Assembly (NCBI GenBank): GCA_965116435.1 | Contig: OZ220686.1 | Span: forward strand, 62,001-126,000 | From: VXPQ01 sp965116435 | Lineage (GTDB): Bacteria; Bacteroidota; Rhodothermia; Rhodothermales; VXPQ01 | Direction: 5' to 3' | DNA: 64,000 bases | Part shown: one piece after another, positions 35,710-44,625 of the stretch | Numbering within the stretch: the first letter of the stretch is position 1 | Layout: each line of letters opens with the position of its first letter | Program-made: the position numbers and the translations under genes | The notes under the pieces: generated by a model | Told to the model about the DNA's origin: nothing | Database searches by the model: none | The model's input: the letters and a program-made list of their open reading frames with translations, nothing else

Positions 35710-37160
35710 CAAAATCGGTAGGTAGCGCCGAAGAGGAGGTTGTGCTTGCGAATGCGGTTGTAGTCTACGTTGGATTCCCAGCGATCCTGATAAAGCAAGC
35801 GTTGCAGATCGTACGTCAGGTCGAGCGCGACGGGGCCAGCCGGAAACCCGAGACCGCCGCTGAACGCGTTTCCTCGCGCCGTTTGTCCGAGGAGGCCGAA
35901 GCCTTCTATCTGGAAAGGCTGCGGATCCTGCCGGAATCCGGCCCGGACAAACCATTGCGCACGCAGTTCCCATTCCAGGCCGAGGCGCACGCCTCGGGCG
36001 GGCTCCCAGTCCAGGCGCGTGTCCGTCAGGGTTCCTGCGCTGGCGGATGTTTCCTGACGAAGCAATCCGCTGCCCGCCGGGGTTTGCACCTCCATGGCTT
36101 CGTAGTGATGGATAAAATAGTCCAGCGTCAGCATGAGGGTGGCTGCGGGCCTGAACGATGCGCCGGCCGTGAACTGAAACGGCAAGGTGATTTCTTCCTC
36201 TTCCTGGACGGTGTGGCTGGACGCCTGCCCGTTTCGGTCTATCAGGACGCCCTCATAACGAATGCTGCGCGTAAGTCGAACGGGCAATTGGTATACCACG
36301 CCGAGGCCCATCACCTCCTTGCTCCAGCGCAAGCCCCCGGCTGCGGTCCAGCCGCTATACTCCGAGGAGCCGTTCCATTCGATCGAACCGTTCGCCGCAG
36401 CGAACGAATAGTCGTGCGCATCCTCCCGGAGGAGAAATTGTCCCCGGCTGCGCTGGCGCTGGATATCGTCCGAGGAGCCGTTCCACCAGGACAAGCGCAA
36501 CCCCACGTGAACGTCCGGCAACAGTTGCATCGCCACGACCGGGGAGAGCGCCCGAATCGCGCCTTCGCGTTGCCGCTCGAAAGAGGACCACGCCACGTCT
36601 ATTTCTTCGCCTGGATTGGGGCGATCCACCGGGACAGGACGAAACTGGCCAATGTAGGGGTCGAGCACATTATCGTTGCGGTCGTAGTCGCTCAGGTCGG
36701 CGACGAGATGCCACGCAACGCCCACCGCGCCGTTGCGGCCCCCAACGGAAAACGGCAAAACGCCCCCTGCAAAAGCGGGGTAGAGGGCGTCTTGCGCATG
36801 CGTCCAGTCTGGCGAGGACAGGGCATCGGATTGATACGTTTCGGGATCGGAAAAGTACAGGGAAATGCCGGCATAGTATCGATTCGGATTCCAGTGCTGC
36901 GTTTCGGCCCATTTTCGGGATTGCCATAGCCCGGCGACAGCAAGGGCAGGCCGAGACATCTCGCTAAGCCCCGCCGGATTCAGCAACAGGGCTTCCGGGC
37001 TGGCGCCGCCGGAAGCCGTGAATGCGCCGCCGAGCGCGCGCGTTCGCACCGCCGCGGGGTCCTGTTGCTGTATGCCTTGTATGGCAAGCGGCTGCATGAC
37101 CCCCTGGGCCTGGACGGCCGGGACAAGCAGAAGGTTCAGCAAAAGGAGCCGGATACGCAT
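35709..37160 (-). CDS. FadL/OmpP1-like outer-membrane beta-barrel protein
   Basis: The 483-residue protein has a signal peptide (LLLNLLLVPAVQAQ) and the N-terminal pattern of FadL/OmpP1 and PorV-like barrels ('RTRALGGAFTASGGASPEALLLNPAGLSEM'). It is rich in alternating beta strands and ends in an aromatic residue (FGATYRF), as outer-membrane barrels do. It is the last gene of the coupled operon TonB receptor, T9SS protein, PorV-like protein, this gene (10 nt after the PorV-like stop). A role in outer-membrane passage of hydrophobic or oligomeric substrates, or in T9SS attachment, is inferred. Confidence 0.75.
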   Translation of the reverse strand: MRIRLLLLNLLLVPAVQAQGVMQPLAIQGIQQQDPAAVRTRALGGAFTASGGASPEALLLNPAGLSEMSRPALAVAGLWQSRKWAETQHWNPNRYYAGISLYFSDPETYQSDALSSPDWTHAQDALYPAFAGGVLPFSVGGRNGAVGVAWHLVADLSDYDRNDNVLDPYIGQFRPVPVDRPNPGEEIDVAWSSFERQREGAIRALSPVVAMQLLPDVHVGLRLSWWNGSSDDIQRQRSRGQFLLREDAHDYSFAAANGSIEWNGSSEYSGWTAAGGLRWSKEVMGLGVVYQLPVRLTRSIRYEGVLIDRNGQASSHTVQEEEEITLPFQFTAGASFRPAATLMLTLDYFIHHYEAMEVQTPAGSGLLRQETSASAGTLTDTRLDWEPARGVRLGLEWELRAQWFVRAGFRQDPQPFQIEGFGLLGQTARGNAFSGGLGFPAGPVALDLTYDLQRLLYQDRWESNVDYNRIRKHNLLFGATYRF

Positions 37161-37170
37161 GAGCCGGTAA

Positions 37171-38172
37171 TTACTCGATAGAGAAAGAAAGGCCGATACG
37201 GTGCACGCTTCCGAAGGCGTCGCTCATATCGCTGTAGGAATAATTCAGGCCCAGATCCATCGACCCGACCGGTTGTTGCAGCCCTCCTCCAAAACTCAGC
37301 GAGGCCGTGTCGAAATTGTGCTGGTAGCCGCCGCGGAGCATAAAGCGCTCAAGAAAAACATATTCCAGGCCGGTGGCCCATTGCTGGTCGTAGTCGTTGG
37401 GCTGAATCAGGTCGAACGTGGTGGTAAGGCGGCCGATTCCGGAATGTGCGAACAATCCGTTGGCGCCGATCATGTCCATGGCGGCCCCGATGCGAAACAG
37501 CAAGGGCGCCGGGTAATCTTCTTCTTCAAAGGAGACCGGGGAACCGAAGTTGATGACGGACGCCCCGACGCGCAGGGAGCGAAAGCCCGTTTCATAGTTC
37601 ATGCCAAAGTCGAACAGTACGACCTGGCTCGAAGCAAGCCACAGGTCTTCGCGGGCCATCTTTACGGAGAATCCCGCCGCAAAGCGGTCGGTGAAGTTGC
37701 GGGCATACGTGACGCCGGACACCCAGCTCCTCAGGGAAAACGATTGGCCGGTAAGGCCCGGATTGTAGACCTGCGTTCCATCCCGGCTGACGAAGCCGAG
37801 TTGATCGACCCGCGTTTCCTGAAATTCGCCCATGTCCGCAAAATGGACATGGATTCCTGCGTGTCCGAATCGCCCCAGCGACAGCCCGTACGCCATGGCG
37901 TAGTGGGTTGCATCGAGGAACCAGTCTACCCGGTCAAGCGCAAGGGTTTGCCCGGAGGCCCGCGCCAGGCCCGCCGGATTCCAGTAGACCGCCTCCGCGC
38001 CGCCGCCGAGGGCCACATAGGCCGTGCCGAGCCCCGCCGCGTGGGCGCTGGGGGTCACCTTGAGAAACTGCATGGACGAGGTGCCTACCTTTTGGGCCTG
38101 CCCCGGCGTTGCCGCAAGGAACAGCAGGATCGCCGCGCTGCAGCGAAAGGCTATTTTTACGATGCCGCTCAT
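37171..38172 (-). CDS. PorV/PorQ family outer-membrane protein
   Basis: The 333-residue beta-barrel has a signal peptide ending near GQAQ and the PorV/PorQ-type start 'GTSSMQFLKVTPSAHAAGLGTAYVALGGGAEAVYWNPAGLAR'. In T9SS, PorV-family proteins shuttle or anchor cargo at the outer membrane. Its start overlaps the stop of the T9SS-tailed surface protein (ATGA, 38169-38172). This close pairing with a cargo gene suggests a dedicated partner rather than the housekeeping PorV. The protein ends with IGLSFSIE. Confidence 0.82.
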   Translation of the reverse strand: MSGIVKIAFRCSAAILLFLAATPGQAQKVGTSSMQFLKVTPSAHAAGLGTAYVALGGGAEAVYWNPAGLARASGQTLALDRVDWFLDATHYAMAYGLSLGRFGHAGIHVHFADMGEFQETRVDQLGFVSRDGTQVYNPGLTGQSFSLRSWVSGVTYARNFTDRFAAGFSVKMAREDLWLASSQVVLFDFGMNYETGFRSLRVGASVINFGSPVSFEEEDYPAPLLFRIGAAMDMIGANGLFAHSGIGRLTTTFDLIQPNDYDQQWATGLEYVFLERFMLRGGYQHNFDTASLSFGGGLQQPVGSMDLGLNYSYSDMSDAFGSVHRIGLSFSIE

Positions 38173-40457
38173 TTGATGACCACGAATTTGCCCCGGTACA
38201 TTTGCCCGTCCGCCGAGTGCACGATGAAGAAATACACCCCGGAAGCGATTTCCTGATCGTTTCGGGTCACCTGAAACCAGGGCGTGGAATATTGCGCGGC
38301 GTCATGTTCTATCGTTTCCACCAGCTGGCCGCTGTACGAATAGATTTCGATGGTAGCTTGCTCCGGCAGCCCGTAGAAACCGATCTGGTTGTCCGGCGAG
38401 TTATTCCCCGTGCCGCCGCCGGTGAAGCCGCTGTTCAGATAGAACGGATTGGGCACCGCATGGACCGCCGTAATTTCCCCGACCACGGGTCCGAGTCCGG
38501 CCGTGGCTTGCGTGAGATTCGTTTTTCCGCTGACGTTGCCCCCGGCGTCTACCGACGTTACGGCGTACCACTGCGATTCTCCCACGATCGTTTCCGGGTC
38601 TATTACTTCGTAGGTCTCTTCGTCCACGAGATACTGCGCACTGCCCACAGGCACTTCGGCCAGCAGGGTCCATGGGCCAATGGCGGCGCTCGATTTATAT
38701 ACGTGGTACATGGCTGCGGGGCCTGTCAGGCGGGGATGGCTGAACGCCTCTTGCGCCCGTCCCCAGCGAATCACCGAGTGGGCAAATTCGTTGTTGCTTA
38801 TGGTGGTGACGGGGGCCGGGGGCGGGGCGGGAATCTGGTACACGCCGTCCGGGGGATTGTCTTCCGGCCAGAGGGGCAGGACGGGGGGCTTGCCCGTATA
38901 GGCGTTATAGGCCATGTCCGCGACGTCCTTCACCGTCCGCACCTCGGAATTCACGTAGTCCGGGTAGCCGTAATCGCCGAGGTAATTTTGCGTAAGAATC
39001 TGATTCGAGGCCGGGTCTTTCACTTCGTCGTTCCACCGCGGGACGAGATGCCAGGGCAGCTGTTCGTCGATCACTTCGCCCAGTCCGCCGCCTTCGTCCC
39101 ATTCGTTGGGGTCTTCCGTGGCGCCGTACCCGACCACTTCCGCGTACGAAAACTCGATTTTTTCTCCCTGTTCGAGGATGTACGGACCGAAAACAATATG
39201 GTGTCCGACGGCTTTATACGACTGCCGGAAGTTGTACGCGCCACGCCCGGTCCAGCGGAGCGAATCCGGATCCTCCGTGCCGGCCGGGGGCGCCCAGACC
39301 GTTTCGCGGTACGGCGTGTAGGTGCCGCTCCAGCGGGTGTACGGGACCAGTTTGGGCTTCATCTTGTCTTCCCGTGAATTCCCGCTCTCCACCTTGTTCA
39401 TAAACGGTTGCCTGAGCGTACCGTCGTCGTCGATCATGCGTTCGTTGGAAACGCGTGGATCCAGCGCGAACGTTTCGCCCTGTTTGGCCAGGTGGTTCCT
39501 GTCGTAAAACAGCATCTGGATGCCGGGCGCCTGCGGCGACATCAGCCCTCCGCCCTGTTGCCCGGACGTAGCGAAGTTCGGGAAATACTTCGGGTCCGGC
39601 TTGCCGCCTTCGGAAAATTCGGAATCCAGGCCGTTCCCGGTGTTGAGCACATAGCGCAACCAGCGATGGCGGTCGAAATATCCGCGCAGGTCGTTTTTGT
39701 ACATGAAATCGTATTCCCATGTCCCGTACCACCGCTGGAAGCCCAGCATGGAAGGGGCCACGCCGTAATGAAAGCCGATCAGCACCTCATGTAACGTTTC
39801 GTTGGTATTCGCCGCGCCGTCGCCATCCGTGTCTCCCGTGTTTTCGAAGGTATATTCGAAAATAATCAGGTCGTCGTAGTCCGGGTAGCTCCAGGCCCGC
39901 GTGGTGCGCGTGACGGTGATCCCGGTGTTCGTGGCCCATTTGGATACGATAATTTCTTCGGCCTCGTCTGGATCGTACGCCGGGTTGAGCGTGCCGTCCT
40001 CAAGCAGGGGATAATTTTCGATGCGTTCTATGGAGATGGGAAACGAATACACGCCTGCCACGGTGATCGGAATATGCTGTCCCGAAGACCCCCCAAACGA
40101 ATATAACCGCTGCGTAAGATCGAACGGATTGGCGTCTCCATACGAAGCCGAGATGGAAATGCCGCCGCCTATTATGTTATGTTGCCCGCTGTATTGCAGG
40201 CCGTCGATGATCGTTGCGGAATTGCCGGGCCATTCCATCAGCGGATCCAGCGTGATGTCGTGGTCGCGGTAGTGCCATTTCCTCCCGATTTCTCCGGTGT
40301 TATAGATGGTTTCGTGCAACATGCCGCGGGTGTGCACGCGCGATTCCCGGAGCTGCTGGGCCTCGGTTGTTCCGGCAAGCAACAGGAACGGCAACGCAAG
40401 CAATGCGGCCAGGCGCTGCGTCATGGCGGGTATGTGTTTTTGTTCGGCTTTTTTCAC
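38169..40457 (-). CDS. Large T9SS-tailed surface protein of TonB/PorV operon
   Basis: The frame gives 762 residues. The signal peptide is TQRLAALLALPFLLLAG, and ATG 40424 is a plausible alternative start. A long extracellular region without a catalytic motif I recognise contains 'ISASYGDANPFDLTQRLYSFGGSSGQHIPI' and 'NTGDTDGDGAANTNETLHEVLIGF' (Ca-binding-like Asp-rich loop). A fibronectin-like segment and a sorting tail ('AVPNPFYLNSGFTG ... IEIYSYSGQLVETI ... GKFVVIK') follow. Proteins of this type commonly sit beside TonB receptors in Rhodothermota and Ignavibacteria. It is coupled at both ends: ATGA with the TonB receptor (40454) and with the PorV-like gene. Confidence 0.78.
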   Translation of the reverse strand: MKKAEQKHIPAMTQRLAALLALPFLLLAGTTEAQQLRESRVHTRGMLHETIYNTGEIGRKWHYRDHDITLDPLMEWPGNSATIIDGLQYSGQHNIIGGGISISASYGDANPFDLTQRLYSFGGSSGQHIPITVAGVYSFPISIERIENYPLLEDGTLNPAYDPDEAEEIIVSKWATNTGITVTRTTRAWSYPDYDDLIIFEYTFENTGDTDGDGAANTNETLHEVLIGFHYGVAPSMLGFQRWYGTWEYDFMYKNDLRGYFDRHRWLRYVLNTGNGLDSEFSEGGKPDPKYFPNFATSGQQGGGLMSPQAPGIQMLFYDRNHLAKQGETFALDPRVSNERMIDDDGTLRQPFMNKVESGNSREDKMKPKLVPYTRWSGTYTPYRETVWAPPAGTEDPDSLRWTGRGAYNFRQSYKAVGHHIVFGPYILEQGEKIEFSYAEVVGYGATEDPNEWDEGGGLGEVIDEQLPWHLVPRWNDEVKDPASNQILTQNYLGDYGYPDYVNSEVRTVKDVADMAYNAYTGKPPVLPLWPEDNPPDGVYQIPAPPPAPVTTISNNEFAHSVIRWGRAQEAFSHPRLTGPAAMYHVYKSSAAIGPWTLLAEVPVGSAQYLVDEETYEVIDPETIVGESQWYAVTSVDAGGNVSGKTNLTQATAGLGPVVGEITAVHAVPNPFYLNSGFTGGGTGNNSPDNQIGFYGLPEQATIEIYSYSGQLVETIEHDAAQYSTPWFQVTRNDQEIASGVYFFIVHSADGQMYRGKFVVIK

Positions 40458-43282
40458 AGGTCCACGACCACCCCCAGTCGAGTAGAGCGGGGCAGGTTGC
40501 TATAGATGCGGAAGGTCTGCACGGCAGCAAGGTTCGGATTGTTGCTGTCCGGCAGTGCGTATTCGATGTCTTCCCCGTTTTCGTAGCGTCGCAACGTCTC
40601 TGCGTCGAGGAAGACCCGGTTGTAGTTGTATATCCGTACGTTAAACAGATTGAATATCTCGGCGAACACCGAGAAGCGCGGTCCCTGGCCCGACAAGCGG
40701 AAGGTCTTGGTAATCTTGAGGTCGGTGTTGTGCTCGACAGGCGTCCGTTCCGTATTGAGCTTGGCGAAGTTGTCGCCGAGCAGTTCGCTGGGCGTATAGG
40801 GGCGTCCGCTCCGGCTGTTATGGAGCACATTGATCCGAACGCCGGCGAGCGGGCGCTTTCCGGCGATGCCCGGTCCCCATGCGTTCGGCGTATTCAGTCC
40901 GGCGATGAGCACCAGGGCGTGGCGGCGGTCGTAGCTCAGCAGAATATCCCGCGTGGAGGGCAGTTGCGTCCGGTCGTTGTTCTCGTCGATAATCGGACTG
41001 CGTCCCGTCGGCGAGGAATTTTTGCCCGTGGCGACGGAGAAGTGATAGCGGACGGAACCCGACAGAAACCCGCGTTTCTTGTTCAGGCGCAAGCTGAACC
41101 CCCGAATATCGGCGTAGTCCCGGTTTCCGGTCGTTTCGTACAGATTGTCGTTGGCGTCGATGTACACAATGCGCTGAATCAGGTGCTTGACGTCTTTGTA
41201 GTACCCGCTGACGTCCAGCGTAAAGCCCTGTGCGAATCCGAACACCAGCCCTACGTCGTAGCTTTTGGTTTCCTCCGGCTCCAGGCGAGGATTGCCGAGC
41301 CTTCTTGGCTCCACGGTCCCCAGGTTTTCATTGAATAAGGTGGTGCGCTGCCCGATCAGATGCTCCAGGCCCGGTCGTTTGAGGTAATTTCCATAGTTCA
41401 GGTGAAAGACCGCCCGTTCGTTGATCGGGAACGAGAACCCCAGCCTTGGTTGCAACCGCACGACCAGCGGGGTTTCCGTCGTCGTCGCCGCCTGCTCGTT
41501 GATCAGGCCGGGGTTATTCGGATCGCGAAACGGGGAGAACGTATCGGTATAGTATTGCACGTTCTGATCGTAGAAGTCCAGGCGCAACCCGACATTGGCG
41601 ATCATGCCTTCGAATTCCATCTTGTCCTGCACGTACAGGGCGCCTTCGTAGGGCTTGGCCCGGTAAAATTCGCGCACCGCACTGGATCGGGAAGAATGAT
41701 TCAGGCGATTCTCTACGTTAATGTCGTACAGGTTGCCCTGTACGCCGGCCTTGATCTGATGGTTGTTCGTGACCTGGCTGGTGATTGCGCCCGTCAGCGA
41801 CCAGGTCCAGGAGTTTTCGTCGAAGAAATCGTCGTCCATGACGCCGGTGCGAAAGCCGTCGTCCCAGTACAGCCGTTCCCAGACCGCGCGGTCATAAATG
41901 TCGTCCCGAAAGCGGTCTGGATCTATCACGTCCACGCCTTCTTTCAGGCGAGTATGCATTCCGTTGAGATTGACCTCGTAGAATGTGCGGTCGCTGACGA
42001 TTTGGGAGAAATTCAGCCCCAGGCCCGCCGAAAGATCGCGCACCTTGTTCGTGCCGATCACCCGATCGTATACCCACCGATAGAATCCTCCCGAAGAATA
42101 ACTGAATTCCTGCTGGTAGGCGTTGCCGTACAGGCCGTTGATCTTGAACTTCGTCCCTGGCGTCGGTTTGTATACGTAATTCGCCATGACCTGATACTCC
42201 CGGTTGGGTTCCGGGGCAGGCAACATGGGCCATACGCGGTTGATTTGCGTGGCGACGAACATCCTGCTTTTGTTCGAAAGCGGGCCCCCGGTCGTGAAAT
42301 CCACAAGGCCGTCCCACTGGTTGTCGTACTCGTACCCGATGTCCCGGTGCGTTTGGCGCCACAGGTTGTAGGCCAACTGGGCTCCTTCTGCGGGGTCTAC
42401 CCGGGAGCCAAAGCCGCGTCCGACGGCGCCCTGCCAGCGAGGGCGGTCGTCGTTCTCCGGGTCCGGGGATTCCCACCACGCCAGATTGTCCAGGAGGCGG
42501 ATATAGGGATTGGTCGCGGGGTCGTACACGCTGCCGCCAAAATGCTTGTAGCCGGGGATGCGCGTGCGAAACTCGCTGCGGCTTTCCCACGCGGTTCCGC
42601 CTTCTTTCGTAGAGATGTTGACGACGCCGCTCATGGCATTGCCGTACTCGGCGGAAAAGCCGCTGGTGATGACCTCTATTTCCTCGACCGCGCTCATCAT
42701 GGGCGTAAAGGAGCGGGAAGAATGCAGCGGATTGACAATGCCCATGCCGGCGAGGACATAGAGTTCTTCGTTCGAGCGTCCGCCCCGGAAATGTCCGTCG
42801 TTCACCTCGGCTTGCAGGCTCAATACCCCTCCGAGGTCTGTGACCCCCGGAATTTGCTCCACATCCTCCAGACGGATAATCTCCAGCGTGGCGGTCTGGT
42901 CCACATCCACGTTGGGACGCTCGGCTACGACAATGACCTCGTCTCCCTCGATAGCGGTTTCTTCCAGCGCAAAATGCACGGTCGTCGTGCGGTTGATGTT
43001 GACGACGACTCCGGTGGTCGTCACGCCCCGAAAGCCAATGAAGGAAGTAACAAGGTTATAGATGCCCGGCTCAATGTTCAGGATGAAATACCGCCCGTCC
43101 TCATCGGTAGAGGCGCCTCGCACGGTGCCTTCGATAACCACGTTTACGTTGGGGAGCGGCGCGCCTGTGCCTGCTTCCGTCACGACGCCGGTGATTTTTC
43201 CGGTCTGGGCGGCGGCCGGGAAGGCCATCGCGAGCCCGAGGGCGGCGGTCAGCAGAAGGGTGCGGAGGCGGAAAAATGGCAT
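40454..43282 (-). CDS. TonB-dependent receptor with carboxypeptidase-regulatory-like N-domain
   Basis: The ATG at 43282 gives a 942-residue receptor with signal peptide MPFFRLRTLLLTAALGLAMA. A CarboxypepD-reg-like domain spans about 28-115 ('GKITGVVTEAGTGAPLPNVNVVIEGT'). The plug contains 'SFTPMMSAVEEIEVITSGFSAEYGNAMSGVVNISTKEG', and a 22-strand barrel ends in RLGVVVDL. The open frame runs upstream to 44044, but that part lacks coding features. No SusD partner is present; a T9SS protein and a PorV-like barrel follow instead. The transported substrate could be alginate-derived oligosaccharides, given the adjacent locus, but this is inference. Confidence 0.9.
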   Translation of the reverse strand: MPFFRLRTLLLTAALGLAMAFPAAAQTGKITGVVTEAGTGAPLPNVNVVIEGTVRGASTDEDGRYFILNIEPGIYNLVTSFIGFRGVTTTGVVVNINRTTTVHFALEETAIEGDEVIVVAERPNVDVDQTATLEIIRLEDVEQIPGVTDLGGVLSLQAEVNDGHFRGGRSNEELYVLAGMGIVNPLHSSRSFTPMMSAVEEIEVITSGFSAEYGNAMSGVVNISTKEGGTAWESRSEFRTRIPGYKHFGGSVYDPATNPYIRLLDNLAWWESPDPENDDRPRWQGAVGRGFGSRVDPAEGAQLAYNLWRQTHRDIGYEYDNQWDGLVDFTTGGPLSNKSRMFVATQINRVWPMLPAPEPNREYQVMANYVYKPTPGTKFKINGLYGNAYQQEFSYSSGGFYRWVYDRVIGTNKVRDLSAGLGLNFSQIVSDRTFYEVNLNGMHTRLKEGVDVIDPDRFRDDIYDRAVWERLYWDDGFRTGVMDDDFFDENSWTWSLTGAITSQVTNNHQIKAGVQGNLYDINVENRLNHSSRSSAVREFYRAKPYEGALYVQDKMEFEGMIANVGLRLDFYDQNVQYYTDTFSPFRDPNNPGLINEQAATTTETPLVVRLQPRLGFSFPINERAVFHLNYGNYLKRPGLEHLIGQRTTLFNENLGTVEPRRLGNPRLEPEETKSYDVGLVFGFAQGFTLDVSGYYKDVKHLIQRIVYIDANDNLYETTGNRDYADIRGFSLRLNKKRGFLSGSVRYHFSVATGKNSSPTGRSPIIDENNDRTQLPSTRDILLSYDRRHALVLIAGLNTPNAWGPGIAGKRPLAGVRINVLHNSRSGRPYTPSELLGDNFAKLNTERTPVEHNTDLKITKTFRLSGQGPRFSVFAEIFNLFNVRIYNYNRVFLDAETLRRYENGEDIEYALPDSNNPNLAAVQTFRIYSNLPRSTRLGVVVDL

Positions 43283-43325
43283 TGGGCGGCGGTGGTATGC
43301 GCTCAAGGCATTTGCTGGAATGGAT

Positions 43326-43342
43326 AACATGTCATACAAGTT
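43326..43342 (-). promoter_or_regulatory. FadR/GntR-type palindrome upstream of the TonB operon
   Basis: AACATGTCATACAAGTT is a palindrome of the form AACnTGTnnnACAnGTT, 43 bp before the TonB receptor start. It shares TGTnnnACAAGTTA with the site at 32891. The likely binder is the FCD regulator at 26106 (inferred). Confidence 0.42.
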
Positions 43343-43428
43343 AGCGACTGGCAAGTCCTCTCGCAAGGATATGTAACGATTTTTGCAAAAATATTTTTCG
43401 CCTGCCGTTTCCCCCCGCCACGCCCTAT

Positions 43429-44037
43429 TCATCCCGCCGCAATCCACAGAATCGCCGTCATAACCAAAGGCACCCGGATATTGTCGTTCAGGGGCAGGTT
43501 CGGGGCTTCGACCGCCGCGCCCGCAAGGGCCGCGAGGAGGGCGGTTCCCGGAGCAATATGCCCGAACGGCAGGAGCATGGCCCAGGCCGCGCAGGCAAAG
43601 GCGATGGATCCCTGCACGGTGCGGTGTGTTCCCGGCCAGGGCGTACGTCCGAACCGCATCCCCGTGAGGGCCGCGGCGGCGTCCGCCACCATGAAGGAAG
43701 CAAACCCCACCGCCGCCAGATCCGCAGGAAAAAGGAGCGTGAGCAAGGTAGCCGAGACCGCGACCCAGGTAGCCCCGTTCAGCGCCATGCGGCCGCCGGG
43801 GGGCGGAATTTCGCCAGGCCGCATCATGTACCCGAACAGGCGGTCGATGACTCGGGCAAAGCGTTCCGATCGTGCGCGAAGCGCATCGGCGCCTATCGCC
43901 GCCGCCGACAGGGGCGCCAGCACGAACAGCGCAAGTGGCTTGTCGAGTACGTATATGCCCGCAGGGATGACGAGCGCCAGCAGATGCAGCATTTTTCGCA
44001 GCAGTTCGTTTCGGAACGGGCGAAGGGGCGGGGGCAT
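43429..44037 (-). CDS. SEC59/DGK1-like membrane lipid kinase (dolichol/phytol kinase family)
   Basis: The 202-residue polytopic membrane protein has the CTP-dependent lipid-kinase pattern 'RNELLRKMLHLLALVIPAGIYVL', then 'NGATWVAVSATLLTLLFP', 'FMVADAAAALTGMRFGRTPWPG' and 'TVQGSIAFA'. These are typical of the SEC59/VTE5/DGK1 family that phosphorylates polyprenol, phytol or diacylglycerol with CTP. The start at 44037 is chosen because the upstream part of the frame is Arg/Pro-rich and non-membrane. The actual lipid substrate is unknown. It is a stand-alone gene between the TonB operon and the heme cluster. Confidence 0.75.
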   Translation of the reverse strand: MPPPLRPFRNELLRKMLHLLALVIPAGIYVLDKPLALFVLAPLSAAAIGADALRARSERFARVIDRLFGYMMRPGEIPPPGGRMALNGATWVAVSATLLTLLFPADLAAVGFASFMVADAAAALTGMRFGRTPWPGTHRTVQGSIAFACAAWAMLLPFGHIAPGTALLAALAGAAVEAPNLPLNDNIRVPLVMTAILWIAAG

Positions 44038-44314
44038 GGCGCAAGGCGGCAGGAGGGACGAAGGACAGCGGGCGGAGGGGTTTCGGACGTCAGGCCGGAT
44101 GCGGCGCCTGCGGGCGACCCTGCTTCGCAAGAGTGCGCATGGGATACGCCCAGAGTACGCCCAGGGTACGCACAGGATGCGATGATGCATGCACCCCGTC
44201 CGCAAACGAATTCATACCCTTCGGCGCCCGCCTCGATCCCGCCCGCCTCGGATAATTTCTCTGGAAATCCGGTGCGCCGCGCCGCACCGGCGGAACATCC
44301 GGGGCCGCGGTTCC

Positions 44315-44350
44315 TTAAGGATGCTCTGATTAAGTCCGCGAAGATCAGAG
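44315..44350 (+). repeat. Dispersed hairpin repeat, copy F (half element)
   Basis: The sequence from ttaaggatgc to cgcgaagatcag is nearly identical to the left part of copy E at 14249, but the right arm is missing here and diverges after 'gatcag'. Confidence 0.65.
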
Positions 44351-44514
44351 GCAGCGAGGGGTGTGCTGGCAAGGAATGACGAAGCAGCGTGGCAGGCCCC
44401 ACGTAATGAGGAATGACGCAGCCAGCGCGCTTCTCGATGCCTCCCGGAGGGCGCTTCACGACCCCGACGACGCCAAACGCCGTGTTTTCCGATGATTTTA
44501 ACGATAGAATCATT

Positions 44515-44574
44515 ACAAACGCTACTTGCGTACGTGAAGCGCTGATCGAAGTGGATTTGATCAGTGCATCCTTA
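44515..44574 (-). repeat. Dispersed hairpin repeat, copy B
   Basis: Arms GCGCTGATCGAA (44539-44550) and TTTGATCAGTGC (44556-44567) form a 12-pair stem including two G-U pairs, with loop GTGGA. It is almost identical to copy A and lies about 50 bp upstream of hemE. Confidence 0.78.
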
Positions 44575-44625
44575 TCTTCGTACCGGTATGCTATTGCCGA
44601 AGAGCGCGTCCCGTCCGTAAAGAAC

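Larger units (their letters stand above)
44038..44625. other. Intergenic region bracketed by inverted dispersed repeats
   Basis: About 590 bases without a gene separate the SEC59-like gene and hemE. They hold repeat copy F (44315-44350, plus orientation) and copy B (44515-44574, opposite orientation), so the ~260 bp between them is framed by TTAAGGATGC and GCATCCTTA ends. Two 'ggaatgacg' blocks lie inside. The frame through here into hemE is not supported as coding. Confidence 0.6.

Noticed and set aside
43283..44044. N-terminal extension of the TonB receptor
   Set aside because: The extra part is Arg/His/Gly-rich, lies opposite the SEC59-like gene, and the signal peptide starts cleanly at 43282.
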